Shown: positions 9,500-17,292 of the stretch, piece after piece | Numbering within the stretch: the stretch's first letter is position 1 | Layout: the number at the start of each line of letters is the position of its first letter | Source: an uncultured Nioella sp. | GTDB lineage: Bacteria; Pseudomonadota; Alphaproteobacteria; Rhodobacterales; Rhodobacteraceae | Length of the DNA: 64,000 nt | NCBI GenBank assembly: GCA_947495575.1 | Contig: CANLZL010000007.1 | Coordinates: forward strand, 62,001-126,000 | Direction: 5' to 3' | Made by a program: the position numbers and the translations under genes | Notes under the pieces: model-generated | Database searches by the model: none | Told to the model about the DNA's origin: nothing | What the model saw: only the letters and a program-made list of their open reading frames with translations

Positions 9500-9913
9500 A
9501 TGCGCAAATTCCTGGTAATTCTGGCCCTAATCGCAATGCCAATTGCGGCTTTTGGGCAAAGCGCATCAACGCCTGCGGACGGTATTCAGAACGCCATTCA
9601 GGGCCAGATGAATGCCTTCTCCGAGGGGGATGTCGCAACCGCGTGGAGCTATGCAAGCCCCACTATTCAAAACATGTTCGGAGATCAGGAGCGCTTTGGC
9701 GCGATGGTCGAGTCTGGCTATCCGATGGTGTGGCAGCCGGGGCAGGTCAGCTATCTTGAGCTGCGCCGACACGGGCCTTGGCTGTTGCAGACGGTTCAAG
9801 TGATCGACCAGGCCGGGCGCCCGCATTACCTAGGCTATCAGATGGTTCAGATTGGCGGTGAATGGCGCATCAATGGTGTGTCTTTGCTGGATCCACCTGG
9901 CGTTGGCGCGTGA
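9500..9913 (+). CDS. DUF4864 secreted protein, 137 aa
   Basis: Small exported protein with a clear signal peptide (MRKFLVILALIAMPIAAFG) followed by a DUF4864-like domain: a helix with AIQGQMNAFSEGDVATAW, then SPTIQNMFGDQERFGAMV and a C-terminal beta region ending with EWRINGVSLL. The fold resembles SnoaL/NTF2-like small domains; no biochemical role is known. It follows lysK after 63 bases on the same strand and could be co-transcribed. The start is supported by GGGAGG a few bases upstream. Confidence 0.8.
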   Translation: MRKFLVILALIAMPIAAFGQSASTPADGIQNAIQGQMNAFSEGDVATAWSYASPTIQNMFGDQERFGAMVESGYPMVWQPGQVSYLELRRHGPWLLQTVQVIDQAGRPHYLGYQMVQIGGEWRINGVSLLDPPGVGA

Positions 9914-10108
9914 TCGGCGGCCAATTAACGGCTTTTTAAGACAATTTTCGTAAACCTTGTGATCAGCCCGCCCGTGTGACGCGGGGCTATCGGGCCATTT
10001 CCAGACAGTTTGTGAACAATCGAGACACCCTTTGGGCGCCAGACAGGCCCCTTGGGGTTCAAACGCGTTGGCGCGAAGGCGCCTGCGGGCCAAGAAAAGG
10101 GGTTTGAA

Positions 10109-12406
10109 ATGAACCAAGTGATTACCGATGGGCTGAACCTAATGCCGCCTGAATTTTCAGAGGGGCTGGACGTTTGGTCCAGTCAGGATGGCACACCTGG
10201 TTCAAATACATATGATGGCGCCGCCAACGCGGCCCTTGTGACCGCAGACCAGGATTTTGGCAATTGCCTAGAGATTCTGAAAACCTCGTCCACCACCAAG
10301 CTGCGCTACATGGGGCAGACGCCGGTTTTGCCGGGGCTTTATGTGCGTGTTTCGGCCCGGATCAAGGCGGTGTCCGGAACGCTGCCTTCTGTTCGCATTG
10401 CGGGTTATGCCTTGCGCTCGGGCGGGTCACATCTGTCTGGCGTTGATGAAACAGGCGATAGCACCGCGCTGACAGCCTATGGTGAGGTTGAAACCGTTTC
10501 GGCCATCATTGGGGTTGGCACCCGCCCGGGCGTCGATATGGCCTGGGGTGAGGATGCCGTTGGCGGGTATTTTGGCCTAGACCTGACCGGGGGCAATGGC
10601 GGGACGGTTCGGATCGAGAGTGTTCGGGTCGAAGATGTCACCAATGTCTTCCTGCGTAAGATGATGGATTGGGTCGACGTCAAGGATTACGGCGCTGTAG
10701 GCGATGGCGTGACCGATGACACCGCCGCGATCGAAGCGGCGGATACGGCGGCGGCGGGCCGCGAGCTGTTGGTTTCAAGCGGCACGTATCGCGTGGCAAC
10801 CAACCTGACCATCAACAACCCGGTGCGCTTTCAGGGCCAACTCTCCATGCCTGATGGCGCACGGCTTGTTCTGGCAGAAAACTTTGATCTGCCCAGCTAC
10901 GCCGAGGCCTTTGGCGGCGATGAGGTTCAGGGTTTCAAGAAGGGCTTTCAGGCCATGTTGAACCATGGCGATCATGACAGTTTCGACATGAAGGGCCGAC
11001 GTGTTTTGCTGACCGAGCCCATCGATATGGCCGCTGCTGTTGGTAACAAGACCAGCTATGCCAATCGCCGTGTCATTCGCAACGGGCAGTTTGCCTGCCT
11101 GGCCTCAACGGATTGGAACGACACTGTGGTGACGCGGTCGGCGACCTGGTCTGCGTCAAACCCAACCCGCCTGGATAACGTTTCCAATGCCGGCAGCATT
11201 CCAATCGGGTCATATGTAACTGCAGGGCAGGGTGTTGGGCGCGAAATCTATGTGCGCGCAATCAATGTCGCGCAGGGCAGGGTCTTTTTATCCTCCCCTC
11301 TCACTGTGCCGCCGTCCAATCAATCCTACACGTTCACCCGGTTCAAATACATGTTGGACTTTTCCGGGTTCGACAACCTACAGCGGTTCTCAATGGAAGG
11401 GATTGAGTTCGTCTGTTCGGGCCACGCCAGTGCGGTGATGTTGCCCACAGGTGGTTTGATTTTCCACTTCAAAGATTGCTTCTTTACCGGCCCGAAAGAT
11501 CGCGGGATCACTTCGATCGATCAGGGCTGCGCCGGGATGATGATCGATCGGTGCCAGTTCTTATCTAATGAGCAGGCATTGCGCGTTCAGGACCGGACAA
11601 CAATTGGCTTCAACTCCAATGCCAATGATTTGAAAATCAGGAACAACCGCGCGGTCCGGTTCAAGCATTTCGGGGTCTTTGGTGGAAATGGCAGCATCAT
11701 CACAGGCAATCACTGGTTCCAGGGTGACGCCGAAGCGCAAGGCCTGACCACAGCCGGGATCGTGTTGACCAACACCAATGTGAAAACAACGATCGAAGGT
11801 AACTACATCGACAATTCATTTATTGAATGGGGCAACGAGCACGATCCTGCACCTGATTTGTCTGGTGAGTTTTCTTTTGGTGGCCTGACGATCAACGCCA
11901 ATATCTTCACGGCAAATGACGTCGTGAATTGGCATAGTTTCATTGTGATCCGGCCTTATGGTCCTGGTCATTACATCAACGGGCTGAGCATTTGTGACAA
12001 CGTGTTCAAGCATTTGAATGGGGCCGCAATCAATCGTGCAGAAAAAGTGGATACCTCAATCGCACCGCTTGATGGCAGTCGCAGCCGCAATTTCCTGATG
12101 ACAGGCAACGTCTATACAGGCGTGACCAAGAATTCACAGAACCCGGTAACGGTGAAAGTGACTGAGACTTCGGATCTGAGCACCTGGGAGCATGACTTGC
12201 GGGATCATCTGCCGTTTGATTGCGAGGCGCGGGTTGCCGTGTCGGTCCTGCCTGAGGGGGCTGTGCGAAACGCTTCGAATGTGGCGGTCTACACGATGCC
12301 CTTTGCAACCACGCGACACGGCGTGGGACGTGGATCAATTCGCCTGAACTGGTCGCAGCCGGTGCATGGTTCCGTGCAACTGACCGCGCGGTGTGACACC
12401 GTCTAA
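10109..12406 (+). CDS. Right-handed parallel beta-helix (pectate lyase / GH28-related) protein, 765 aa; possible GTA or phage-type spike
   Basis: Large protein without an N-terminal signal peptide. Residues about 1-190 form a beta-rich N-terminal domain; VDVKDYGAVGDGVTDDTAAIEAA (about residue 190) is the classic entry of the pectate-lyase superfamily helix, and many N-rich turns follow (LKIRNNRAVRF, GSIITGNHWF, TTIEGNYID, LSICDNVFKH), with a final beta domain from about residue 670. The start ATG at 10109 is preceded by AAGGGG. Proteins of this layout are widespread in Rhodobacterales as GH28-related proteins, and related proteins form head spikes on Rhodobacter gene transfer agents. The lack of a signal peptide fits release by lysis. 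The GTA link is inference; no other particle genes are nearby. Confidence 0.8.
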   Translation: MNQVITDGLNLMPPEFSEGLDVWSSQDGTPGSNTYDGAANAALVTADQDFGNCLEILKTSSTTKLRYMGQTPVLPGLYVRVSARIKAVSGTLPSVRIAGYALRSGGSHLSGVDETGDSTALTAYGEVETVSAIIGVGTRPGVDMAWGEDAVGGYFGLDLTGGNGGTVRIESVRVEDVTNVFLRKMMDWVDVKDYGAVGDGVTDDTAAIEAADTAAAGRELLVSSGTYRVATNLTINNPVRFQGQLSMPDGARLVLAENFDLPSYAEAFGGDEVQGFKKGFQAMLNHGDHDSFDMKGRRVLLTEPIDMAAAVGNKTSYANRRVIRNGQFACLASTDWNDTVVTRSATWSASNPTRLDNVSNAGSIPIGSYVTAGQGVGREIYVRAINVAQGRVFLSSPLTVPPSNQSYTFTRFKYMLDFSGFDNLQRFSMEGIEFVCSGHASAVMLPTGGLIFHFKDCFFTGPKDRGITSIDQGCAGMMIDRCQFLSNEQALRVQDRTTIGFNSNANDLKIRNNRAVRFKHFGVFGGNGSIITGNHWFQGDAEAQGLTTAGIVLTNTNVKTTIEGNYIDNSFIEWGNEHDPAPDLSGEFSFGGLTINANIFTANDVVNWHSFIVIRPYGPGHYINGLSICDNVFKHLNGAAINRAEKVDTSIAPLDGSRSRNFLMTGNVYTGVTKNSQNPVTVKVTETSDLSTWEHDLRDHLPFDCEARVAVSVLPEGAVRNASNVAVYTMPFATTRHGVGRGSIRLNWSQPVHGSVQLTARCDTV

Positions 12407-12430
12407 CGATCGGTGATCGCTGGTTATTCG

Positions 12431-12462
12431 GCCCGTCCCGGTCATTTGGGGCGGGCTATTTT
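12431..12462. terminator. Bidirectional hairpin terminator between convergent genes
   Basis: GCCCGTCCC (12431-12439) pairs with GGGGCGGGC (12448-12456), one G-T pair, followed by TATTTT. It lies between the end of the beta-helix gene and the end of the opposing FMN-binding protein gene. Confidence 0.7.
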
Positions 12463-12945
12463 CTATGGAAGGTCCAGATCGGATGGGACCAAACGATAGG
12501 CCTTGCCAAACCCGCCGTTGAGCAAGGCATGCTGCACATTCAGTCGCACCATCAGGAAGTCACTGAAATCGAAATAGAGCGCGGCCTTGGGATGCTGGGT
12601 CAGGTAGAGCGGCTTTGCGCGCGCCTTATCGGTAATCTCTGCCTGGCATTGCAGGGTCAACCGGGGATGTGTCAGCACGTCGCCCCTTGGCCCGGGCTCT
12701 CCCACCAAGAGGGAGCAACCGGGTTGGACCCTTAGATTTTCCGTATGCATCGACAATTCCGAGACCAAAGTCACAGGAACGCCCGCAGGGTCTGTGCCAA
12801 TTGCAATTCGTGTGACCATCGGGGCCGTGCCGTCGGCGCAAAGCGTACCAAGAGCCCCATGTCGGGCCGCGCTGAGCAGGGATCGGGCAAGACTGCGTGC
12901 GCTATCATCGACATCACGAAATACTGACGACTTGCCGCTGGCCAT
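12463..12945 (-). CDS. Pyridoxamine 5'-phosphate oxidase family (HugZ-like) FMN-binding protein
   Basis: 160-aa split-barrel flavoprotein. The N-terminal helix (ARSLARSLLSAARHGALGTL) followed by a strand with APMVTRIAIGTD and LVSELSMHTENLRVQPGCSLLVGEPG is typical of the HugZ/PPOX-like group, some members of which degrade haem while others have unknown flavin roles. The C-terminal HugZ domain is absent, so this is the short form. ATG at 12945 is preceded by GAGG. Its specific substrate cannot be read from the sequence. Confidence 0.82.
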   Translation of the reverse strand: MASGKSSVFRDVDDSARSLARSLLSAARHGALGTLCADGTAPMVTRIAIGTDPAGVPVTLVSELSMHTENLRVQPGCSLLVGEPGPRGDVLTHPRLTLQCQAEITDKARAKPLYLTQHPKAALYFDFSDFLMVRLNVQHALLNGGFGKAYRLVPSDLDLP

Positions 12946-13002
12946 TCTTACCTCACCTATTGCAGGGCCAGATTGCCTGCAAAAAGCGTCCGGCTCAAGG
13001 TG

Positions 13003-13716
13003 TCAGAACCGGTGCCATAGGCCCAATTCAAGCCCAATCGTTTGGCTGTCGCCAAAACTGCCGCGCAGGCCGACCTCAACCGAGGTTGCGTCTGTCAGAT
13101 CAAAAACGGCAGATGGGTTCACGCCATAGGTGACATCGTTGCCGGGCCATTCTTCAGCCAGAACCTGAAACAGGAAACTCAGTCGTGGCGTGACATTCAA
13201 GCCAATTGTCGCTTCGGCCTTCCAACGCAGATCATCTTGCGCGGTGTCGCGGATGATGGTTGCTTCAAGGCTGAACCAGCCGTCCGACATCTCGAACGGG
13301 ATCCAGTCAGGCGCAGTGAGGTCATAGCCATAGCCGATCGCCAGCCCTGCGCGCTGTAGCGCGCTGCTGCTTTGGTCGATAATCTCGCGGTGCCCAAAAC
13401 CCAGATCGAGCGCGACCTGCAACCGTCGGTCATCGGGCGTCATGGTATACCGCAGGAAAGCCACAGCCTCGCGGCTGAATTCACCCTGTCCAAGGTCGAG
13501 GCCAAAGGTCAGTCTGCGGCCAAGCCCAACTTCGGCATAGAACGAATAATAGGCGTCCGGGGTTTCTGTGCCCGTCATAATCCCGTCAACGCTGCCTTGC
13601 AGATTTGTAGAAAAAGACAGAAACACGTCACCGGGTGCGCGGGCCCAGGCCCCGGCCTGGAGCGGGGCCGCAAGGCAGCAAAGCAGCCCGGCCAGAAGGG
13701 AAATGAAGCGTCGCAT
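13003..13716 (-). CDS. Putative outer-membrane beta-barrel protein, 237 aa
   Basis: The first 21 residues form a signal peptide (MRRFISLLAGLLCCLAAPLQA). The rest alternates polar and hydrophobic residues in many short strands (AYYSFYAEVGLGRRLTFGLDL, VALDLGFGHREI, SLEATIIRD, SVEVGLRGSFG), and the chain ends in ...LGLWHRF, with the terminal phenylalanine that marks proteins inserted by the Bam complex. I do not recognise a named family. It is probably a small eight- to twelve-stranded barrel. The start is divergent from trmL with 67 bases between them. Confidence 0.65.
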   Translation of the reverse strand: MRRFISLLAGLLCCLAAPLQAGAWARAPGDVFLSFSTNLQGSVDGIMTGTETPDAYYSFYAEVGLGRRLTFGLDLGQGEFSREAVAFLRYTMTPDDRRLQVALDLGFGHREIIDQSSSALQRAGLAIGYGYDLTAPDWIPFEMSDGWFSLEATIIRDTAQDDLRWKAEATIGLNVTPRLSFLFQVLAEEWPGNDVTYGVNPSAVFDLTDATSVEVGLRGSFGDSQTIGLELGLWHRF

Positions 13717-13783
13717 GGCATGGTTAAGTCTCTATTAATCTGGTTAACAGATACCTAACGCCCATCGGGAGAGAGATCAGCCA

Positions 13784-14260
13784 TTGTCTGAGTCGCGTAT
13801 GAAACTGGTGCTGGTCACCCCAGAGATCCCAGGAAACACCGGCACGATTGGGCGCACCTGCGTGGCGCTTGATCTGGAGCTGATCCTGATCCGCCCTTAC
13901 GGGTTTTCCATTGATGACAAGGCCGTGCGCCGCGCTGGTCTGGATTATTGGAAACATGTGCGCCTGTCTGAATATGACAGCTGGGACGCATTTATGGCCG
14001 CCCGCAGCCCGCGCCGGGATCAGTTGTTTTTCTTTGAAAATGACGGCGTGGGCAGCGTTTATGACCCGGATTATCCGCCAGATTCCTATCTGGTTTTCGG
14101 ACGAGAAACGAAAGGCATTCAGCCTGAGATTTTGGCGGGACATGAGGATCGGATTTTCCACCTGCCGATGATCAGCCCCCATGTCCGCTCTCTCAATCTT
14201 GCGAATGCGGCGACCGCTGTCGTGTATCAGGCGCAAAGGGCGCGCTTCAAAAACACCTGA
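13784..14260 (+). CDS. trmL: tRNA (cytidine(34)-2'-O)-methyltransferase
   Basis: SPOUT-class methyltransferase that modifies the wobble base of leucine tRNAs. Motifs PEIPGNTGTIGRTC near the N-terminus, YLVFGRETKGI in the middle and LNLANAATAVVYQ at the end, which builds the SAM-binding knot, are all present. Length about 158 aa is normal. Start choice: TTG at 13784 has GGGAGAGA eight bases upstream, while the first ATG (13799) begins directly at MKLVLVTPEIPG without such a site. I give the TTG form; both encode the full catalytic domain. Confidence 0.92.
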   Translation: MSESRMKLVLVTPEIPGNTGTIGRTCVALDLELILIRPYGFSIDDKAVRRAGLDYWKHVRLSEYDSWDAFMAARSPRRDQLFFFENDGVGSVYDPDYPPDSYLVFGRETKGIQPEILAGHEDRIFHLPMISPHVRSLNLANAATAVVYQAQRARFKNT

Positions 14261-14339
14261 TCTGGTGACGATTGCCATCTGGTCTGACCTCGGTCCAGTT
14301 GCTAGGCTGATCGAAAGACGTAAAAGAGGATCTCGTGTC

Positions 14340-14660
14340 ATGCCCACCATCAAACAGGGCGCTGCCCTGCAAACCGTGATCACCACTTTCGAAACATCTC
14401 CGGGCCTGTGTCAGGATCTGATGGATGCGCTGACCGATGCCTATAGCGCCTTTATCTCGAAACAGCCCGGGTTCATCGGCGCGGGCCTGCATGTGAATGA
14501 TGCCCAAACCCGGGTCGCCAATTACTCTCAATGGGAGCGGCGAGAGGATTTTCAGGCAATGCTGCGCAGCGATGAGATGCGTAAGCGCAACCGGCATATC
14601 AACACATTGTGCAAAAGCTTTGAGCCGGTGATGTATGATGTTTCGGAGAGCTTCAATTGA
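14340..14660 (+). CDS. Antibiotic biosynthesis monooxygenase (ABM) domain protein, 106 aa
   Basis: Small ferredoxin-like dimeric fold: LQTVITTFETSP opens the first strand, GFIGAGLHVNDAQTRVANYSQWERREDFQAML contains the typical strand, then the W-x-x-x-x-F helix of ABM domains. Members include quinol monooxygenases and haem-degrading enzymes, and many have no known reaction. ATG at 14340 is nine bases after AGAGGA. It ends in the overlap TTGA with the next gene, so the two are likely translationally coupled. Confidence 0.8.
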   Translation: MPTIKQGAALQTVITTFETSPGLCQDLMDALTDAYSAFISKQPGFIGAGLHVNDAQTRVANYSQWERREDFQAMLRSDEMRKRNRHINTLCKSFEPVMYDVSESFN

Positions 14661-14929
14661 GCGAAGCGACCGAACTTGAGGCGGAGCTTGCCCAGGTTCG
14701 CGCGGAACTGACGCGCCTGAATCAACACCGTTTCATCCGAATGCATAATTCGATGCCGCGCCTTCTGGCCTTCAATTTTGCCCGAGGTTTGGCCTTTGGC
14801 CTTGGCACGGTTGTAGGCGCATCGGCGCTTGTCTCGGTCGTGGTTTACTCTCTGAGCAACATAGATTTCATCCCTGTGATCGGGGATTGGGCCAGTCAAA
14901 TTGCCGAACAGATTCAGCTAGGCCGTTAA
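14657..14929 (+). CDS. DUF5665 membrane protein, TTG start
   Basis: 90-aa protein. Residues 1-30 form an acidic coiled-coil-like helix, then RFIRMHNSMPRLLAFNFARG and one strong membrane segment (GLGTVVGASALVSVVVYSL), closing with IDFIPVIGDWASQIAEQI. This pattern matches DUF5665, a small inner-membrane family of unknown function. There is no ATG upstream; the TTG at 14657 overlaps the TGA of the ABM gene. Confidence 0.8.
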   Translation: MSEATELEAELAQVRAELTRLNQHRFIRMHNSMPRLLAFNFARGLAFGLGTVVGASALVSVVVYSLSNIDFIPVIGDWASQIAEQIQLGR

Positions 14930-15015
14930 GGTGATGATTTTTGTCAGGTTCTGACTTGAGCCATGCCGGATTCCAACTATCTGTAGGGAATGTTGCAATT
15001 GCTGAGGAGAACCCG

Positions 15016-15255
15016 ATGAAATGTCCTGTTGATGGATCTGACCTAGTGATCACAGATCGCAGTGGGGTCGAAATCGACTATTGTCCCACCTGCCGTGGTG
15101 TGTGGCTGGATAGGGGCGAATTGGACAAGATCATCGACCGCAGTTCCGATTACACGGGACCAAACAGCAGAGGCGCGCCAGATAGGCGCACGCCCGAAAG
15201 ATCCAAAAAGAAAGACGGGATTGGATCCCTGCTTGGCGACATCTTCGACTTCTGA
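15016..15255 (+). CDS. TFIIB-type zinc-ribbon protein, 79 aa
   Basis: The first 45 residues hold CPVD and, about 25 residues later, CPTCRGVWLDRGELDKII, the double zinc-binding arrangement of the zf-TFIIB family. The tail is basic (PDRRTPERSKKK) and ends in a short amphipathic helix. GAGGAGA six bases upstream supports the ATG at 15016. The function of these small ribbon proteins is unknown. Confidence 0.83.
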   Translation: MKCPVDGSDLVITDRSGVEIDYCPTCRGVWLDRGELDKIIDRSSDYTGPNSRGAPDRRTPERSKKKDGIGSLLGDIFDF

Positions 15256-15307
15256 CTTGATTGCCGGAAGGGGCGGGCTGAAGGTGAGCGATCAGCCGCG
15301 CCGTCCC

Positions 15308-15706
15308 TTACTGCCAATTGATAATGGCGATGCCAATGTCACCGGGATCTGCGGCTGGGCAAATCTGTTGTCCATTCGAGGTGATTTCCTGACCAACGCG
15401 CAAAGGTTGGCTGCGCCCGTTATTTAGCGAGACAGTGCCACCCGTGGCTTGCGCACCTCCGCGCAGCGTGACGCACACGCGCGCGGCGTTGCGTTCGAGG
15501 ATCACGGCCCAGGTTGACTGGTTGGCGCCGACACGCGCCAGGCGACGACGATCAGTATCCAGAACACCGCCGCTGGCATCCATCTGTGTGATGGTAATGT
15601 TAAGGTTGCGCGGGTGATTTGGGTTCAGGAAGGTCGCAATGAACTGGTCGGCCGAGGCGGCGCCCGCTGAGGCCAGAAACGCCAGAATTGTCAAATATTT
15701 ACGCAT
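15308..15706 (-). CDS. Hypothetical secreted protein, 132 aa
   Basis: A signal peptide (MRKYLTILAFLASAGAASA) precedes a mature beta-rich domain of about 113 residues with two cysteines (ARVCVTL and QQICPAA) that could be disulphide-linked. It contains a run of T, N and Q typical of small immunoglobulin-like or pilin-like domains but I cannot name the family. AAGGAA before the ATG supports the start. First of three minus-strand genes for small exported proteins between 15308 and 16559. Confidence 0.6.
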   Translation of the reverse strand: MRKYLTILAFLASAGAASADQFIATFLNPNHPRNLNITITQMDASGGVLDTDRRRLARVGANQSTWAVILERNAARVCVTLRGGAQATGGTVSLNNGRSQPLRVGQEITSNGQQICPAADPGDIGIAIINWQ

Positions 15707-15793
15707 ATCAAATTCCTTTTGGAAATCGGACCCTGGGGGCCAGTTTAGTTCAAAATCACTATCATTGTAAGCCTGCGTTCAGGCAAGTTGCGC

Positions 15794-16063
15794 CTAGTCC
15801 GGGCGCCCACAGACCACCACTTCGCGTGTCAGGCACATCTGATCGAGGCAGGTAATGCTATCGACCAGTGAGAGATCCGGCAGATCGGCACCTGCGCCAA
15901 AAATGTCTGTGGTACAAGCCGGTTCGCGGGGCTGCGTAACTGCGGCAAGGCGCAAAAGGTCAGGTTGGTCGTGGTTCAAGCCTGCCACCCCGATATGGGC
16001 GAAGGCCGGTCCGGTCAGGCCGAGGTTCAGCGCAGTGATCAAAAATGAAATTGTCCGGCGCAT
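15794..16063 (-). CDS. Hypothetical small secreted protein, 89 aa
   Basis: Signal peptide of about 22 residues (MRRTISFLITALNLGLTGPAFA), then a 67-residue mature domain with four cysteines (ACTTD, ITCLDQMC, VVCGRPD). The even number of cysteines suggests two disulphides in the periplasm. GGGAGG just upstream supports the start. No family recognised. Only about 90 bases separate it from the next minus-strand gene on either side. Confidence 0.55.
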   Translation of the reverse strand: MRRTISFLITALNLGLTGPAFAHIGVAGLNHDQPDLLRLAAVTQPREPACTTDIFGAGADLPDLSLVDSITCLDQMCLTREVVVCGRPD

Positions 16064-16133
16064 CGGCCCCTCCCTTGGTCATGTAAAGGTTAGACGCGGA
16101 AGCCCTGCAAAAGGTTCAAATTTTCCGGGAGGA

Positions 16134-16559
16134 TCAGGCCGATGGGGCTTCGGTGCATGTGCGGAAATCGGCAACCGCCGGCGCGGCCCCCTCGAGCTCA
16201 ACGATGCGCGCCGTCGATCCGGTCATGGCGATGAGGCGCAGATTGTATTGCAAGCCGTCCAGAACATTGCCAAAGCCACGATCGCGCACGCTCAGCGCAT
16301 AACCGTCGGCACTCAGCTCATGCCGGTCGGTGGTGATGTAGTTCATCGCGGGGCCGTCGAACCGGATGCCAAGCACTGGCGCAATGGGCCAACCGGCCTC
16401 AGAGGTCAGAGTGATCGCATATTCAGGGATATTGGGATCATAGGTCAGGTGCACCTGCGTGTCGCCGCGATGGGACAGCGTGCAGATATGACCGTCTGTG
16501 CCGGCTTCCCAGGCAAAAGCGGAGGTTGTCATCAGGGCAAGGGCAAATAGAGATCGCAT
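16134..16559 (-). CDS. Hypothetical secreted protein, 141 aa
   Basis: The N-terminus MRSLFALALMTTSAFA is a signal peptide, and the mature protein begins near WEAGTDGHICTLSH. It has two cysteines (HIC, RTC) and a beta-rich sequence with LTYDPNIPEYAITLTSE. I start at the ATG at 16559; the frame can be extended two codons to a TTG but that would weaken the signal peptide. No known domain recognised. Confidence 0.6.
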   Translation of the reverse strand: MRSLFALALMTTSAFAWEAGTDGHICTLSHRGDTQVHLTYDPNIPEYAITLTSEAGWPIAPVLGIRFDGPAMNYITTDRHELSADGYALSVRDRGFGNVLDGLQYNLRLIAMTGSTARIVELEGAAPAVADFRTCTEAPSA

Positions 16560-16676
16560 GGGCAAAGCCTAGCAGGACCGTTGGATTTGTGAAGGGAAAC
16601 AACCGTGAGGCCCGGATCGGTCGGATCATGCCCGCACGGGTTGCGGCGGCTGAATGGTCGCGGCAGGGTAGGGCGC

Positions 16677-17030
16677 ATGACACGTGATGAGTTCAATCGG
16701 TTCTGTGGCGGCCTGACGGCCACAACCCATGTCGTGCAATGGGGCAATTCGGATGTGTGGAAAGTGGGCGGCAAGCTTTTTGCCGTCTGTGGCTGGAATG
16801 ACGGCGCGGATGCGTTCACCTTCAAAGCTGGCGATATCGCGTTTGAGGTTTTGGGAGGTGAGCCCGGCATCCGCCCCGCGCCCTATCTGGCCTCACGCGG
16901 CATGAAATGGTTGCAGGTCTATGAGGACGGCGCCATGAGCGACGCCACGCTGAAAGAGCATATCGTGATGAGCTACGACATGGCCGTGGCGCGATTGACG
17001 AAGAAGCTGCGGGCGGAATTGGGCCTCTGA
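16677..17030 (+). CDS. MmcQ/YjbR family protein, 117 aa
   Basis: CyaY-like fold family of unknown molecular role. Opening MTRDEFNRFC, the strand with VVQWGNSDVWKVGGKLFAVC, the FEVLGGEPGIRPAPYLASRGMKWLQV segment and a final helix with SYDMAVARLTKKLR are typical. The start ATG at 16677 is preceded by a weak GGTAGGG. Divergent from the secreted protein gene at 16559. Confidence 0.88.
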   Translation: MTRDEFNRFCGGLTATTHVVQWGNSDVWKVGGKLFAVCGWNDGADAFTFKAGDIAFEVLGGEPGIRPAPYLASRGMKWLQVYEDGAMSDATLKEHIVMSYDMAVARLTKKLRAELGL

Positions 17031-17143
17031 CCGTTCGGAAAAGGGTGAGCGCCTGCCCGTGGGATGGCGCAGCAACCTCCGTTCTGAGCACTTTATCTCG
17101 CCAAAGACATCCTAACTCAGACCGGAGAGCAATTGTCCCTCAG

Positions 17144-17277
17144 GCGCCAGCCCGCCCGAACGGGCAGGCGCTCGCCCGGCACCTACGGTGCTATGCGGGC
17201 AGAGAAATTCAACGGCTGGATCAGGAATGCGCGGGAAACCCGCGCATCGCGCCCGACCGGCCCCAAGGCGGGCGCGA
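17144..17277. repeat. Cluster of three strong hairpins in the intergenic region 17031-17292
   Basis: Three inverted repeats follow each other: GCGCC-A-GCCCG (17144-17154) with CGGGC-A-GGCGC (17161-17171); TGCGCGGG (17228-17235) with CCCGCGCA (17239-17246), loop AAA; and TCGCGCCCG (17247-17255) with CGGGCGCGA (17269-17277). The last two stems are perfect and contiguous. The block is very GC-rich and lies exactly between a core-like gene and the AT-richer DUF4238 gene. It could be a structured RNA, a terminator cluster or a remnant of an interspersed element. Confidence 0.6.
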
Positions 17278-17292
17278 TACTCGCAGCCGCCC

